From the NCBI GenBank assembly GCA_021778575.1, contig JAJYCH010000260.1, forward strand, positions 1-6,908: a DNA stretch of 6,908 nt. The letters are read 5' to 3'. The position numbers were made by a program, and so were the translations under genes. The stretch's first letter is position 1. Each line of letters starts with the position of its first letter. Positions 1 to 6,908 of the stretch are shown here, piece by piece. The notes beneath the pieces were generated by a model. It was given only the letters and a program-made list of their open reading frames with translations. It was not told the origin of the DNA and ran no database searches. The stretch comes from Planctomycetota bacterium (GTDB lineage Bacteria > Planctomycetota > Planctomycetia > Isosphaerales > Isosphaeraceae).

Positions 1-700
1 GAGCGCCTGAGTTGTTGGTCGTCGTGAGCGAATAAGTTCCCGAGTGTGGCAAAGTGTACGGGCCCGAGTCAGAGTTGCCGCTGACGTTGAAGACGTTCTT
101 GCTGGTCGGGTCGGTCAGGACGTAGTTGAAGTACGGGGTCGAGCGAACGTCGAAGAAGATCTGCTGGCCGGCGGGGGCGGTGAAGGTGTAGGTCGACGTC
201 CCGGCGATGGCGAGGCTGCCGCTCTGCGGCGAGTTCAGGCCCGTCGCGGCGACCGGTGCCTCGGTCGTCTCGCTGACCTCGAATTGATAATTGATCGCCG
301 CCGAAGTGTTCGAGCCGAAAAGGTCGAGGCTATAAGTGCCGTTGGTCGGCAAGACCGCCGTGAACGACGAGCCGAACGAAGCGCTGGCAACGACGTGGTT
401 GTCGGGACCGTAAAGATCCCAGTTACCTGAATTCGATGAAAATGTGTCGGATGTGAACGTCAGAGTCTCACCGGCCGTGCCGACGATCTGGTAGCCAGCC
501 GCCGCGATCCCCGGGTTCAACGTCCCCGATTCAACCGCCGGACCGTTGGCTCCTCGTGGGATCACAATGTCGCCGACGGTGACCGTCGTGAGCAGCGTCC
601 GGTCCTCCAGGAACTCAAATAGCGATATCCTCGAGGCCCGACTCGAAGTTTGAGCCCGACGGCGACGATTTCCCAGACCCTGACGACCGATCGCACTCAT
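1..700 (-). CDS. Exported planctomycete surface protein with LEPR-XLL-like N-terminus (3' end cut by window)
   Basis: I translated this by hand from an ATG at 700 on the minus strand. It stays open for 233 codons and runs off the left edge, so the C-terminus is missing. Residues 1-27 are rich in Arg and Ser. Residues 28-38 read FEFLEDRTLLT, matching the LEPR-XLL/LEDRTLLS signature at the N-terminus of many large planctomycete exported proteins. The rest is Ser/Thr/Gly/Asn-rich and beta-like. Two similar segments (about 72-142 and 157-233) each end in a related strand, LPTNGTYSLDLF and LPHSGTYSLTTT, which resembles tandem PPC-like (pre-peptidase C-terminal) domains. No catalytic residues are visible. 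GGGAG lies 6 bases before the ATG and supports this start. The gene is about 900 bases from fba and next to an AT-rich upstream region, so it is probably its own transcription unit. A cell-surface or extracellular adhesive or structural role is inferred; the exact function is unknown. Confidence 0.85.
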   Translation of the reverse strand, partial: MSAIGRQGLGNRRRRAQTSSRASRISLFEFLEDRTLLTTVTVGDIVIPRGANGPAVESGTLNPGIAAAGYQIVGTAGETLTFTSDTFSSNSGNWDLYGPDNHVVASASFGSSFTAVLPTNGTYSLDLFGSNTSAAINYQFEVSETTEAPVAATGLNSPQSGSLAIAGTSTYTFTAPAGQQIFFDVRSTPYFNYVLTDPTSKNVFNVSGNSDSGPYTLPHSGTYSLTTTNNSGA

Positions 701-706
701 GGCGCA

Positions 707-711
707 CTCCC
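707..711 (-). promoter_or_regulatory. Ribosome binding site of the surface-protein gene
   Basis: On the minus strand GGGAG is followed by 6 bases (tgcgcc) and the ATG at 700. This is a good Shine-Dalgarno match at normal spacing. It supports the start that places the FEFLEDRTLL signature near residue 30, where that signature normally sits. Confidence 0.6.
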
Positions 712-878
712 AGTTGAAAATCGGCTGGACTTATCTAAAGCTGTTCTCAAAGTTATTTGTGAAAACGTCGTCAACTTCGACTTCGAAATAGACTCTCACT
801 ACTAACAAGTTGATTTCAATAGCCAATATCTAGGATCTCACAGTCACCCAATGCAAGACTTATCTGAACTTTTTGCAG

Positions 879-902
879 AATTTAGTGCGCAATTTGGTGC
901 GC
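879..902. repeat. Imperfect 12-bp tandem direct repeat
   Basis: Two adjacent copies read aatttagtgcgc and aatttggtgcgc, identical at 11 of 12 positions. They sit about 180 bases upstream of the surface-protein start codon. The repeat could be a protein binding site or simple chance; nothing else in the window repeats it as far as I can see. Confidence 0.5.
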
Positions 903-916
903 AGCTGGTGCATGTT

Positions 917-1605
917 TCAATTTCTCAACACCATGGCGAATCCGCACTTCCCCAGCAGAGTTTGCAGTGGGTGAAGGCCATCCGTGCAAGGATTTTTCGC
1001 AAGTCTTTGGCACGAGACGAGATCTGGGACCGAGAACCAGAAGGCCGGCTTTGGCCAGGATGACCAGTCGCCTGCGCCATCGGCCCGAAACCGATGCGCC
1101 GTCGGTGACGCCAATCGGGCATTGGCCTCGCGGACTTGTCCGATGTTCAAGATGTCATGAGACGGTCGCGAGTCGATACCCGGAGTGACCAGCGCCCTGA
1201 TGCACTGCGTCCCATCGGGGAAATCGTCAATAATCTGGATGACGAATTGGGAGGAGGAGGGCCGGTTCATCCGCCGTGCCGCGAGCGACCCGCTTTGCCG
1301 ACGGCTGGTCGCCCGAGATCCCGACATCATCCCCTGTTCCTCGACGCCTGCGAACGATATGGCGACGGGGAAAGCCTCCGGGGACTCTCGTCCTGCGACC
1401 GTCTTCTGCTGACCGATCATGCCGTCAACCGGGTTCTGCGCCATCTCGTCGCCAGAGCCGAAGACGGGGACGCCTTTTACCACCTCAATCGCGTCATCGT
1501 CGAGGCTCCGGGCGACCCGCTCGCCGCTCGCCGCTCGCCGGTCCGAGGACAAGACCGTCCCGCGCCAGATAAACCTCGGGAAGCGGTTCGTTCTTGGTCT
1601 GTCCT
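917..1605. other. GC-rich stretch without a recognisable gene
   Basis: Downstream of fba lie about 690 bases with coding-like GC content but no protein I recognise. A minus-strand frame is open from 2062 to 917 and a plus-strand frame in the same codon register is open from 1136 to 2008. Both run through fba, where a different frame is clearly the real one, so their openness is not evidence of coding. Within the unassigned part the minus frame is unusually poor in leucine and the plus frame is rich in His and Arg, as expected of shadow translations. I looked for acetate kinase, which often accompanies phosphoketolase, and found none of its motifs. A short inverted repeat (CCGAGG at 1543-1548 with CCTCGG at 1574-1579) lies just after fba but has no T-run. 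The stretch may be a decayed gene, a long untranslated region, or a gene family I do not know. Confidence 0.5.
1520..1540. repeat. Perfect 7-bp tandem repeat, three copies
   Basis: CTCGCCG is repeated three times without a mismatch, about 65 bases after the fba stop codon. Because 7 is not a multiple of 3, gain or loss of one copy would change the reading frame of any gene crossing it. Such repeats are typical slipped-strand hot spots. Confidence 0.8.
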
Positions 1606-2632
1606 TCAAGTCGGACTCGGAACTTCGGCCTTGTATTCGCGACCGCGAGCAGCCCAGTTGCACCTGGCTCGATGTAACAGGGCTTTCTGTGCCGCAAACA
1701 CGTTTGCCTCCTTGCCTTGCCAGATTCCCAGGGCCGGTTGCTGGATGGCGCGGCCAAACGAAAACGACAACGCCCAGGGCAATCGCGACTTGAATCGAAG
1801 ATTCATCGCATTCAAACGTGCCGAGGCCAGTTCGCCGCTCTGGCCCCCCGACAGGAACGCGATCCCCGGAACGGCCGCGGGGACGGCTCGCAAGAGACAC
1901 TTCACCGTGGCATCGGCCACTTCGTCCACGGTTTCCTGGTGGGGGCAAGTCAATCCCGGAAGGATCATGTTGGGTTTCAAGATCATGCCCTCCAGCATCA
2001 CGCCTTGAGCGTAAAGCTGGTTGAAGACGGTCCGGAGGACCTCTTCGGTCACCTCGCCGCACCGCTCCAAGTCATGCTCCCCATCCATGAGCACTTCGGG
2101 TTCGACGACGGGGACCAGCCCCGACTCCTGACACAACGCGGCATAGCGAGCCAATGCCTGCGCATTGGCGTCAATGCAACCACGACTGGGGATTCCCTTT
2201 CCCAGGGGTGAGTACCGCTCGCCACTTGGCGAAGCGGGCTCCCATGCGAAAATAATCCTTGAGCCGGTCGCGCAATCCATCCAGGCCCTCGGTGATCTTC
2301 TCTCCGGGATGACCGGCCATGTCCTTCGCACCCGTGGCGACCTTGATGCCGGGGATGATTTTCACCTCGTGGAGAATGTCCAGGAAGGGAATGCCATTGT
2401 TCGCCTTCTGGCGGATCGTCTCGTCATACAGGATCACCCCGCTGATGTATTCGCCGAGGCCGGGCGTGGTGATGATCAACTCCCGGTAGGTTCGGCGGGT
2501 CTCCTCGGTCTGGGGAATGCTCAGGCTGGCAAATCGTTTGTTGCAGGTGGAGGTGCTCTCGTCGATTGCCAGCAAGCCCTTGTCATCGGCGACGAGCAAC
2601 CTCGCGGCATCGATCAGTGGTTGCGCGTTCAT
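1606..2632 (-). pseudogene. fba: Class I fructose-bisphosphate aldolase, interrupted by a +1 frameshift
   Basis: Class I aldolase reversibly cleaves fructose 1,6-bisphosphate to dihydroxyacetone phosphate and glyceraldehyde 3-phosphate through a lysine Schiff base, in the cytoplasm. The first frame (ATG at 2632) carries LLAIDEST (Asp24) and FAKWRAV (Lys136), then stops at 2171 after 153 residues. The second frame takes over near 2205 with GKGIPSRGCIDANAQ and runs to a TGA at 1608-1606. It contains VEPEVLMDGEH (Glu177, Glu179), the Schiff-base motif EGMILKPNM (Lys219) and the FLSGGQSGE phosphate-binding loop. Numbering assumes the frame is repaired. Removing one base from the GGGG at 2205-2208 gives a continuous 341-residue protein, the usual length for this family, with all active-site residues intact. 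The ATG overlaps the xfp stop as ATGA, which implies translational coupling. An upstream in-frame ATG at 2647 would add five residues but fits the family less well. It may be a true new pseudogene or a single-base sequence error. Confidence 0.88.
2205..2208 (-). other. fba: Frameshift site in fba
   Basis: On the minus strand the codons read GTA CTC ACC CCT GGG in the upstream frame, while the conserved downstream protein needs GGA AAG GGA ATC, one base further on. Deleting one C of the CCCC run gives ACC CTG GGA AAG GGA, read as T-L-G-K-G and continuous with the family pattern. The exact base cannot be fixed inside the run. No classical slippery site or stimulator is evident, so programmed frameshifting is not favoured. 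Confidence 0.8.
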
Positions 2633-5013
2633 GGGGAGACGCTCCATTTCCAGTCGCGAATCTCCGGCATGTCGATACCGTTCTTGTCGATGTACTGTTT
2701 GTGCTCGATGAGTTTGGCTTCGAGTTGTCGCTTGAGGTCGTCCGCCTTGGTTCCCATCCGCGGAAGGCGATCGAGCGTGTCCATCACCAGATGGAAACGG
2801 TCCATGTCGTTCAGTACGGTCATATCGAAGGCCGTCGTGATTGTCCCTTCTTCCTTGTAGCCCCGGACGTGAAGGTTGCGGTTGGCCCGGCGATACGCCA
2901 GCCGGTGGACCACCCACGGATAGCCGTGGAACGCGAAGATGATGTGTTTATCCCTGGTGAAGAGCGCATCATAATGCGCATCGCTCAACCCGTGAGGCCC
3001 TTCGGTATCGGGCTCCAATCGCATCAAGTCGACGACGTTGACCACCCGGATCTTCAACTCGGGCAAGTGCTCTCGAAGGATCGAGACGGCGGCCAGGGTC
3101 TCCAGGGTGGGAACATCGCCACAGCACGCCATCACCACGTCGGGCTCGCCGCCTTGATCGTTGCTGGCCCATTGCCAGATGCCGATCCCCTGCGTGCAGT
3201 GATCGACGGCGGCGTCCATGCTCAGCCATTGCGGAGCATCATGCTTGCCGCAGACCACCACGTTGATGTAATTCAGGCTGCGCAAGCAATGGTCCATGGT
3301 CGACAGGAGGCAGTTGGCGTCGGGCGGGAGATAAACGCGGACCATCTCCGACTTCTTGTTGAGGACGTGGTCGATGAATCCCGGATCTTGATGCGTGAAG
3401 CCGTTGTGATCCTGCCTCCAGACGTGGGAAGTCAGCAGGTAGTTCAGCGAGGCGATCGGGTGCCGCCAGGGCAATTCGAGGCTCATCTTCAGCCACTTGG
3501 CGTGCTGGGTGAACATCGAGTCGACGATCCTGATGAATGCCTCGTAGCTGTTGAACAGTCCGTGCCGCCCGGTCAGCAGGTAGCCTTCGAGCCAGCCCTC
3601 GCACTGGTGCTCACTGAGCATCTCCATGACGCTTCCTTCCGGGGCGAGGAACTCGTCATTCCCGACGGCTTCGCCGTCCCACTGGCGACTGGTGGCCTCG
3701 AACACGGCTTCCAATCGATTCGAGATCGTCTCGTCGGGGCCGAAGATCCGGAAATTCCGCGGGCTTTCATTCAACCGGATCACATCTCGAAGAAAGGGAC
3801 CGAGAACATGAACATTGCCCGCATTGACGGCCGTCGGCGCCGTGACGGAGACCGCGTAGTCACGGAAGTCGGGCATCCGTAATTTCCGCAGGAGCGATCC
3901 GCCATTAGCGTTGGGATTCGAGCCCATCCGCCGTTGTCCTTCGGGGGCGAGTTCGGCGAGTTCGGCCACGAGCCGGCCGCCTTCGTCGAAGAGTTCTTCC
4001 GGCTTGTAACTCCGGAGCCAATCTTCGAGCTGCGTGAGATGCTCGGGCGGGGCCGTGGGCGACACCGAGAGCGGCACCTGATGCGCCCGGAACGTCCCCT
4101 CGACCGGCTTGCCATCGACGAACTTCGGCCCGGTCCACCCCTTGAGCGATCGCAGGACGATCATCGGCCAGCGAGGGCGCGCGGTGTTGCCTTCGATCCG
4201 GGCTTGGTGCTGGATCTGCTGGATCTGTTCGACCACGCGATCGAGGGTCGTCGCCATTTCCTCGTGCATCTTGTCCGGGTCGACCCCTTCGACGAAGTAG
4301 GGCGTCCAGCCGTAGCCGACGAACAAGCTCTCCAGCTCCTCGTGGGTGATCCGCGCCAGGACGGTCGGCTCGGAGATCTTGTAACCGTTGAGGTGAAGGA
4401 TCGGCAGGACCACGCCGTCGGTGACGGGGTCGAGAAATTTGTTGGAATGCCAGGCGGTCGCCAGGGGGCCGGTCTCGGCCTCGCCGTCGCCGACGACACA
4501 GGCGACGACCAGGTCCGGGTTATCGAACGCGGCGCCGAAGGCATGGCTGACCGAATAGCCCAGTTCGCCGCCTTCGTGGATCGACCCCGGTGTCTGGGGC
4601 GAGACGTGACTGGAGATCCCACCTGGGAAGGAGAACTGCTGGAACAGCCGCTTCAATCCGGCTTCATCCTGGCCGATCTTGGGATAGATCTCGCTATAGC
4701 TGCCTTCGAGGTAGACGTTGCCCACCACGGCCGGGGCACCATGGCCGGGACCGGACATATAAATCATGTTCAGGTCATGTTCCTTGATGACCCGATTCAG
4801 GTGCGCATAGATGAAGTTCTGGCCCGGTGTCGTGCCCCAGTGCCCCAGGAGCAGTTGCTTGACGTGCTCCAGCTTCAACGGCTCCCGGAGCAAGGGATTA
4901 TCACAGAGGTAGATCTGGCCGACGGACAGGTAATTGGCGGCCCGCCAGTACGCATCGATCTTCCGGAGCTGTTCCGGCGTCAGGGCGACCTTCGCGAGTT
5001 CGGTCAGCGGCAT
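2629..5013 (-). CDS. xfp: Phosphoketolase (xylulose-5-phosphate / fructose-6-phosphate)
   Basis: This thiamine-diphosphate enzyme splits xylulose 5-phosphate, and often fructose 6-phosphate, with inorganic phosphate. It gives acetyl phosphate plus glyceraldehyde 3-phosphate or erythrose 4-phosphate in the cytoplasm. The protein has 794 residues, full length for the family. [11 protein letters not shown] (His58), MSGPGHGAP (His91) and [11 protein letters not shown] (His136) supply the expected active-site histidines. EGGELGY at 147-153 is the first phosphoketolase signature, and [11 protein letters not shown] around 173-183 is the thiamine-diphosphate/Mg-binding motif with the later Asn (NGYKISEPT). 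Further on come [29 protein letters not shown] and a C-terminal domain with FHGYPW and [13 protein letters not shown] chose the ATG at 5013 because GAGGAG lies 7 bases upstream. A TTG at 5043 overlapping the atpG stop would add ten unconserved residues. The stop overlaps the fba start (ATGA). No disruption was seen. Substrate preference cannot be told from sequence alone. Confidence 0.97.
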   Translation of the reverse strand: MPLTELAKVALTPEQLRKIDAYWRAANYLSVGQIYLCDNPLLREPLKLEHVKQLLLGHWGTTPGQNFIYAHLNRVIKEHDLNMIYMSGPGHGAPAVVGNVYLEGSYSEIYPKIGQDEAGLKRLFQQFSFPGGISSHVSPQTPGSIHEGGELGYSVSHAFGAAFDNPDLVVACVVGDGEAETGPLATAWHSNKFLDPVTDGVVLPILHLNGYKISEPTVLARITHEELESLFVGYGWTPYFVEGVDPDKMHEEMATTLDRVVEQIQQIQHQARIEGNTARPRWPMIVLRSLKGWTGPKFVDGKPVEGTFRAHQVPLSVSPTAPPEHLTQLEDWLRSYKPEELFDEGGRLVAELAELAPEGQRRMGSNPNANGGSLLRKLRMPDFRDYAVSVTAPTAVNAGNVHVLGPFLRDVIRLNESPRNFRIFGPDETISNRLEAVFEATSRQWDGEAVGNDEFLAPEGSVMEMLSEHQCEGWLEGYLLTGRHGLFNSYEAFIRIVDSMFTQHAKWLKMSLELPWRHPIASLNYLLTSHVWRQDHNGFTHQDPGFIDHVLNKKSEMVRVYLPPDANCLLSTMDHCLRSLNYINVVVCGKHDAPQWLSMDAAVDHCTQGIGIWQWASNDQGGEPDVVMACCGDVPTLETLAAVSILREHLPELKIRVVNVVDLMRLEPDTEGPHGLSDAHYDALFTRDKHIIFAFHGYPWVVHRLAYRRANRNLHVRGYKEEGTITTAFDMTVLNDMDRFHLVMDTLDRLPRMGTKADDLKRQLEAKLIEHKQYIDKNGIDMPEIRDWKWSVSP

Positions 5014-5020
5014 CGGCAAA

Positions 5021-5026
5021 CTCCTC
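5021..5026 (-). promoter_or_regulatory. xfp: Ribosome binding site deciding the xfp start
   Basis: GAGGAG on the minus strand is followed by 7 bases (tttgccg) and the ATG at 5013. It is the strongest Shine-Dalgarno match in the operon segment and favours this ATG over the upstream TTG at 5043. It lies in the 26-base gap between the atpG stop and the xfp start, so xfp can be initiated independently of its upstream neighbour. Confidence 0.7.
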
Positions 5027-5039
5027 TTTGAAGGGTCGA

Positions 5040-5933
5040 TCAAGTGTGTTTCTTCGAGGCCTGGGATTCGTAGCCGGAAACGACGTCGAACAATTCGTCA
5101 TCGATCGACGACTGGCGGAGGCGATGAAACTTCTGGTTCAGGGTTTCCAGTTGATCATCGATGTTCTTCTCGGCCCGTTGCATGGCGGCCAGCCGGCTTC
5201 CGTTCTCCGCCGCCAAGGATTCGGCGCACGCCTTGAAGAGCGAGACGAAAAGGTATTCGCGGAGGAATGCCTGTAAGGTCTGCTCGCGAGCACCGATCAC
5301 TTCGGGGAGCTTGCCGGTCGGCCAGGGGAGCCGGGCGAGCTTGAGCGCCCAGGTTTCGTCGAGCGGGAGCAATTGCCGGCTGACCGGTTCATAGGTCGCC
5401 CGCGACCTGGGTTGATTATGAAATAAATAAAATTGGTCGGACTCTCCGCTGCCTTGATTCTGCTGGCTCTCCAGGAGGACCTCCCCGACCAGCCGGGTGA
5501 TCGCATTGACCGAGGTCGGCACGGAAAAGAGTCCCACCGGCGTCAGGTCAGAATCCACCAGCCTTGCTCGGATACGATCACCGACAGCCCAGACCTTCTT
5601 CTCGCCGGGCAGTGGCCCGAGCGTCCGGGCGACGAAATCCGCCAGCTCATCATTGAACTGGCCGACCAGCCCTTGATCCGACCCGAAGACGATGGCCCTC
5701 ACCCCATTCGATGTCAACCGGTTCTTCCCGGCTCGTTCGGCCGCCTCCGGGCGATTTCTCAGACAGACGGCCAGACCCAGTTCCACGGTCCGTTCATAAT
5801 CCGCCAGCGCCAGGACCGACTTTTCATACTGGCCGATACTGGAGGCGGCCAGAGCCTTCATCGAGCGGACCACCGATTTCAGGTCTCCCGCCCCACCGAT
5901 TTTGCGTCGAAGGCTTGCCAGGCTGTCGCTCAT
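5040..5933 (-). CDS. atpG: F1 ATPase gamma subunit (alternate N-ATPase type)
   Basis: Gamma is the central rotating stalk of F1, linking the alpha/beta catalytic hexamer to the membrane ion-driving ring at the cytoplasmic face of the membrane. The 297-residue protein has the two conserved coiled-coil ends. The N-terminal helix (residues 3-32) includes [16 protein letters not shown] and [10 protein letters not shown]. The C-terminal helix includes [12 protein letters not shown] at about 254-265 and NQKFHRLRQ at 266-274. The middle holds the conserved [15 protein letters not shown] (83-97). The central region is divergent from housekeeping gamma subunits, in keeping with the alternate ATPase. 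The ATG overlaps the atpA stop as ATGA, so translation is probably coupled. In ordinary ATP synthase operons gamma is followed by beta, whereas in N-ATPase operons gamma is the last gene. Here xfp follows, which supports the N-ATPase assignment. A second, standard ATPase would be expected elsewhere in the genome. Confidence 0.93.
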   Translation of the reverse strand: MSDSLASLRRKIGGAGDLKSVVRSMKALAASSIGQYEKSVLALADYERTVELGLAVCLRNRPEAAERAGKNRLTSNGVRAIVFGSDQGLVGQFNDELADFVARTLGPLPGEKKVWAVGDRIRARLVDSDLTPVGLFSVPTSVNAITRLVGEVLLESQQNQGSGESDQFYLFHNQPRSRATYEPVSRQLLPLDETWALKLARLPWPTGKLPEVIGAREQTLQAFLREYLFVSLFKACAESLAAENGSRLAAMQRAEKNIDDQLETLNQKFHRLRQSSIDDELFDVVSGYESQASKKHT

Positions 5934-6908
5934 GATTTCTTCTCGGGTTGGGAGGGCGGCGGTGGCAGAAACGGCGCGATCGCCGTTCTGGCGGCTTGCA
6001 AGATCGCCTTGCGATCATCGTCGCTGAGCCGGTCCTTCGAGGAGAAGCGTTGCCGGACCTCGGCGGGGATGTTGGCGACCGACTTCCTCAGGGCTTGCTC
6101 GGCCTCGCGCATCTTGAGAATCGGAACCGCGTCGAGCAGGCCGCCGGTCAGGGCCAGGAGGATGACCAACTGTTCGGGAACGGACGCCGGTTCGAGTTCC
6201 GGCTGCTTGAGGATCGCCCGGATTCGCTGGCCGTGCTCGATGACCTTGCGCGTCTGTTCATCGAGCCGGGTGCCGAACTTGGCGAACGATTCGAGTTCAC
6301 TGAACTGGGCATACGCGAGCTTGAGATCGCCCGCCACCCCCCGGTAGGCCGCCCGTTGGGCATTGCCACCGACCCGGGAGACCGATTTCCCCACGTCGAC
6401 GGCCGGGAGAACCCCCAACTCGAACAGGGTCGGCGACAGATAGATCTGGCCGTCGGTGATCGAGATGAGGTTAGTGGGGATGTACGCCGAGATGTCCTGA
6501 GCCTCGGTCTCGATGATCGGTAGCGCGGTGAGCGACCCACCACCGAGGTCGTCGCGCAGGTGCGTGGAACGTTCCAGGAGCCGCGAGTGGATGTAGAAGA
6601 TATCGCCAGGGAATGCCTCGCGACCGGGAGGCCGTCGGAGCAAGAGCGACAGCTCGCGGTAGGCTCGGGCATGATGAGTCAGGTCGTCGTAAATAATCAA
6701 GACATCTCGGCCCGCTTCCATGAAGTGCTCGGCGATGCTGGTCGCGGCGTAGGGGGCGATGTAGGCGAGACCGGGTGGATCGTTGCCTTCGGCCACGACG
6801 ACCACGGTGTAGTCCATCGCCCCGTTCTCGCGAAGGTTGGCGATGACCTTGGCGACGGAAGAGGCTCGCTGGCCGATCGCGCAATAGACGCAGAGGACGT
6901 TCTGGTCG
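5930..6908 (-). CDS. atpA: F1 ATPase alpha subunit, C-terminal part (alternate N-ATPase type; 5' end cut by window)
   Basis: Alpha is the non-catalytic nucleotide-binding subunit of the F1 hexamer. About 325 residues are visible. The open frame continues past the internal ATG at 6817 to the right edge, through [20 protein letters not shown], so the N-terminus and the GDRQTGKT-type P-loop lie outside. Visible hallmarks are [63 protein letters not shown] and VSRVGG, the last carrying the alpha arginine at the catalytic interface. The loop between [14 protein letters not shown] and GSLTALP is several residues shorter than in the E. coli protein, a trait I associate with N-ATPase alpha subunits. 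The C-terminus ends in a proline-rich tail ([13 protein letters not shown]). The stop overlaps the atpG start by ATGA. Ion specificity (sodium or proton) is set by the c subunit, which is not in the window. Confidence 0.95.
   Translation of the reverse strand, partial: DQNVLCVYCAIGQRASSVAKVIANLRENGAMDYTVVVVAEGNDPPGLAYIAPYAATSIAEHFMEAGRDVLIIYDDLTHHARAYRELSLLLRRPPGREAFPGDIFYIHSRLLERSTHLRDDLGGGSLTALPIIETEAQDISAYIPTNLISITDGQIYLSPTLFELGVLPAVDVGKSVSRVGGNAQRAAYRGVAGDLKLAYAQFSELESFAKFGTRLDEQTRKVIEHGQRIRAILKQPELEPASVPEQLVILLALTGGLLDAVPILKMREAEQALRKSVANIPAEVRQRFSSKDRLSDDDRKAILQAARTAIAPFLPPPPSQPEKKS

Larger units (their letters stand above)
701..916. other. AT-rich intergenic region, probable promoter region of the surface-protein gene
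   Basis: This stretch is much richer in A and T than the rest of the window and has no convincing gene. On the minus strand TTGACG at 774-769 is a good -35 candidate, but the hexamer 17 bases further on (TTTGAG, 751-746) is a poor -10, so no exact promoter is claimed. A 70-codon plus-strand frame starts at 851, but it has only a weak ribosome binding site and no recognisable family. An imperfect 12-bp tandem repeat lies at 879-902. The region most likely carries the promoter and 5' leader of the gene starting at 700. Confidence 0.45.

Noticed and set aside
44..430. 128-codon open frame on the plus strand
   Set aside because: It is antisense to the exported protein gene, whose minus-strand frame is open throughout and carries a recognisable N-terminal signature.
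851..1063. Possible 70-residue plus-strand small protein
   Set aside because: It starts in the AT-rich region with only a weak ribosome binding site, runs into GC-rich sequence, and matches no family I know. Chance is the simpler explanation.
1074..1099. Hairpin with a 6-bp stem (CATCGG / CCGATG, 7-base loop), considered as a terminator
   Set aside because: There is no T-run on either side and it lies about 500 bases beyond the fba stop, so it cannot be called an intrinsic terminator.
1136..2008. 290-codon open frame on the plus strand
   Set aside because: It is antisense to fba over its second half and is rich in His, Arg and Pro, typical of a shadow frame in GC-rich DNA. No motif was recognised.
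917..2062. 381-codon open frame on the minus strand
   Set aside because: Most of it overlaps fba in a different frame, where the aldolase frame is unmistakable. The remainder has an unnatural composition with very little leucine and no family resemblance.
2566..3882. 438-codon open frame on the plus strand
   Set aside because: It lies opposite xfp, whose conserved motifs cover the whole stretch. It is an antisense shadow.
3934..5031. 365-codon open frame on the plus strand
   Set aside because: It is antisense to the N-terminal half of xfp, including the thiamine-diphosphate motif region, with His/Arg/Asp-rich shadow composition.
5433..6347. 304-codon open frame on the plus strand
   Set aside because: It runs antisense across both atpG and the end of atpA, which are clearly coding on the other strand.

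Overview
The window comes from a GC-rich bacterium that is almost certainly a planctomycete. The strongest lineage clue is the partial protein at the left edge. It starts with an arginine-rich stretch and then an FEFLEDRTLL motif, which belongs to the LEPR-XLL/LEDRTLLS type of N-terminal signature found on large planctomycete exported proteins. All recognisable genes lie on the minus strand, so transcription runs from high to low coordinates.

Right part (about 6908 to 1606): a tightly packed operon segment. In transcription order it holds the C-terminal part of an F1 ATPase alpha subunit (atpA, cut by the right edge), the gamma subunit (atpG), a full-length phosphoketolase (xfp), and a class I fructose-bisphosphate aldolase (fba). 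atpA/atpG and xfp/fba each overlap by ATGA. atpG and xfp are separated by a short gap holding a strong ribosome binding site. Gamma is followed by a metabolic gene rather than by beta and epsilon. This, plus a short alpha-subunit loop, points to the alternate, ion-pumping N-ATPase (gene order ending in ...A-G) rather than the housekeeping ATP synthase. The aldolase reading frame is broken by one extra base near 2205-2208. All the catalytic residues looked for are present across the two frames, so this is either a very recent lesion or a sequence error.

Middle part (1605 to 701): about 900 bases with no gene I can recognise. The portion from about 917 to 1605 is GC-rich and open in several frames, but no frame gives a recognisable protein. 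It contains a perfect 3 x 7-bp tandem repeat. The portion from about 701 to 916 is clearly AT-richer, holds a 12-bp tandem repeat, and probably contains the promoter of the left-hand gene.

Left part (700 to 1): the first 233 codons of the exported or surface protein, with two similar beta-rich segments resembling bacterial pre-peptidase C-terminal (PPC-like) domains.

Functional reading (inference): phosphoketolase turns sugar phosphates plus phosphate into acetyl phosphate, and the aldolase controls the hexose/triose phosphate pool that feeds it. Co-transcription with an ATPase thought to hydrolyse ATP for ion pumping suggests a module linking a substrate-level energy bypass to membrane energisation. 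No acetate kinase is visible here to complete the ATP-yielding step.
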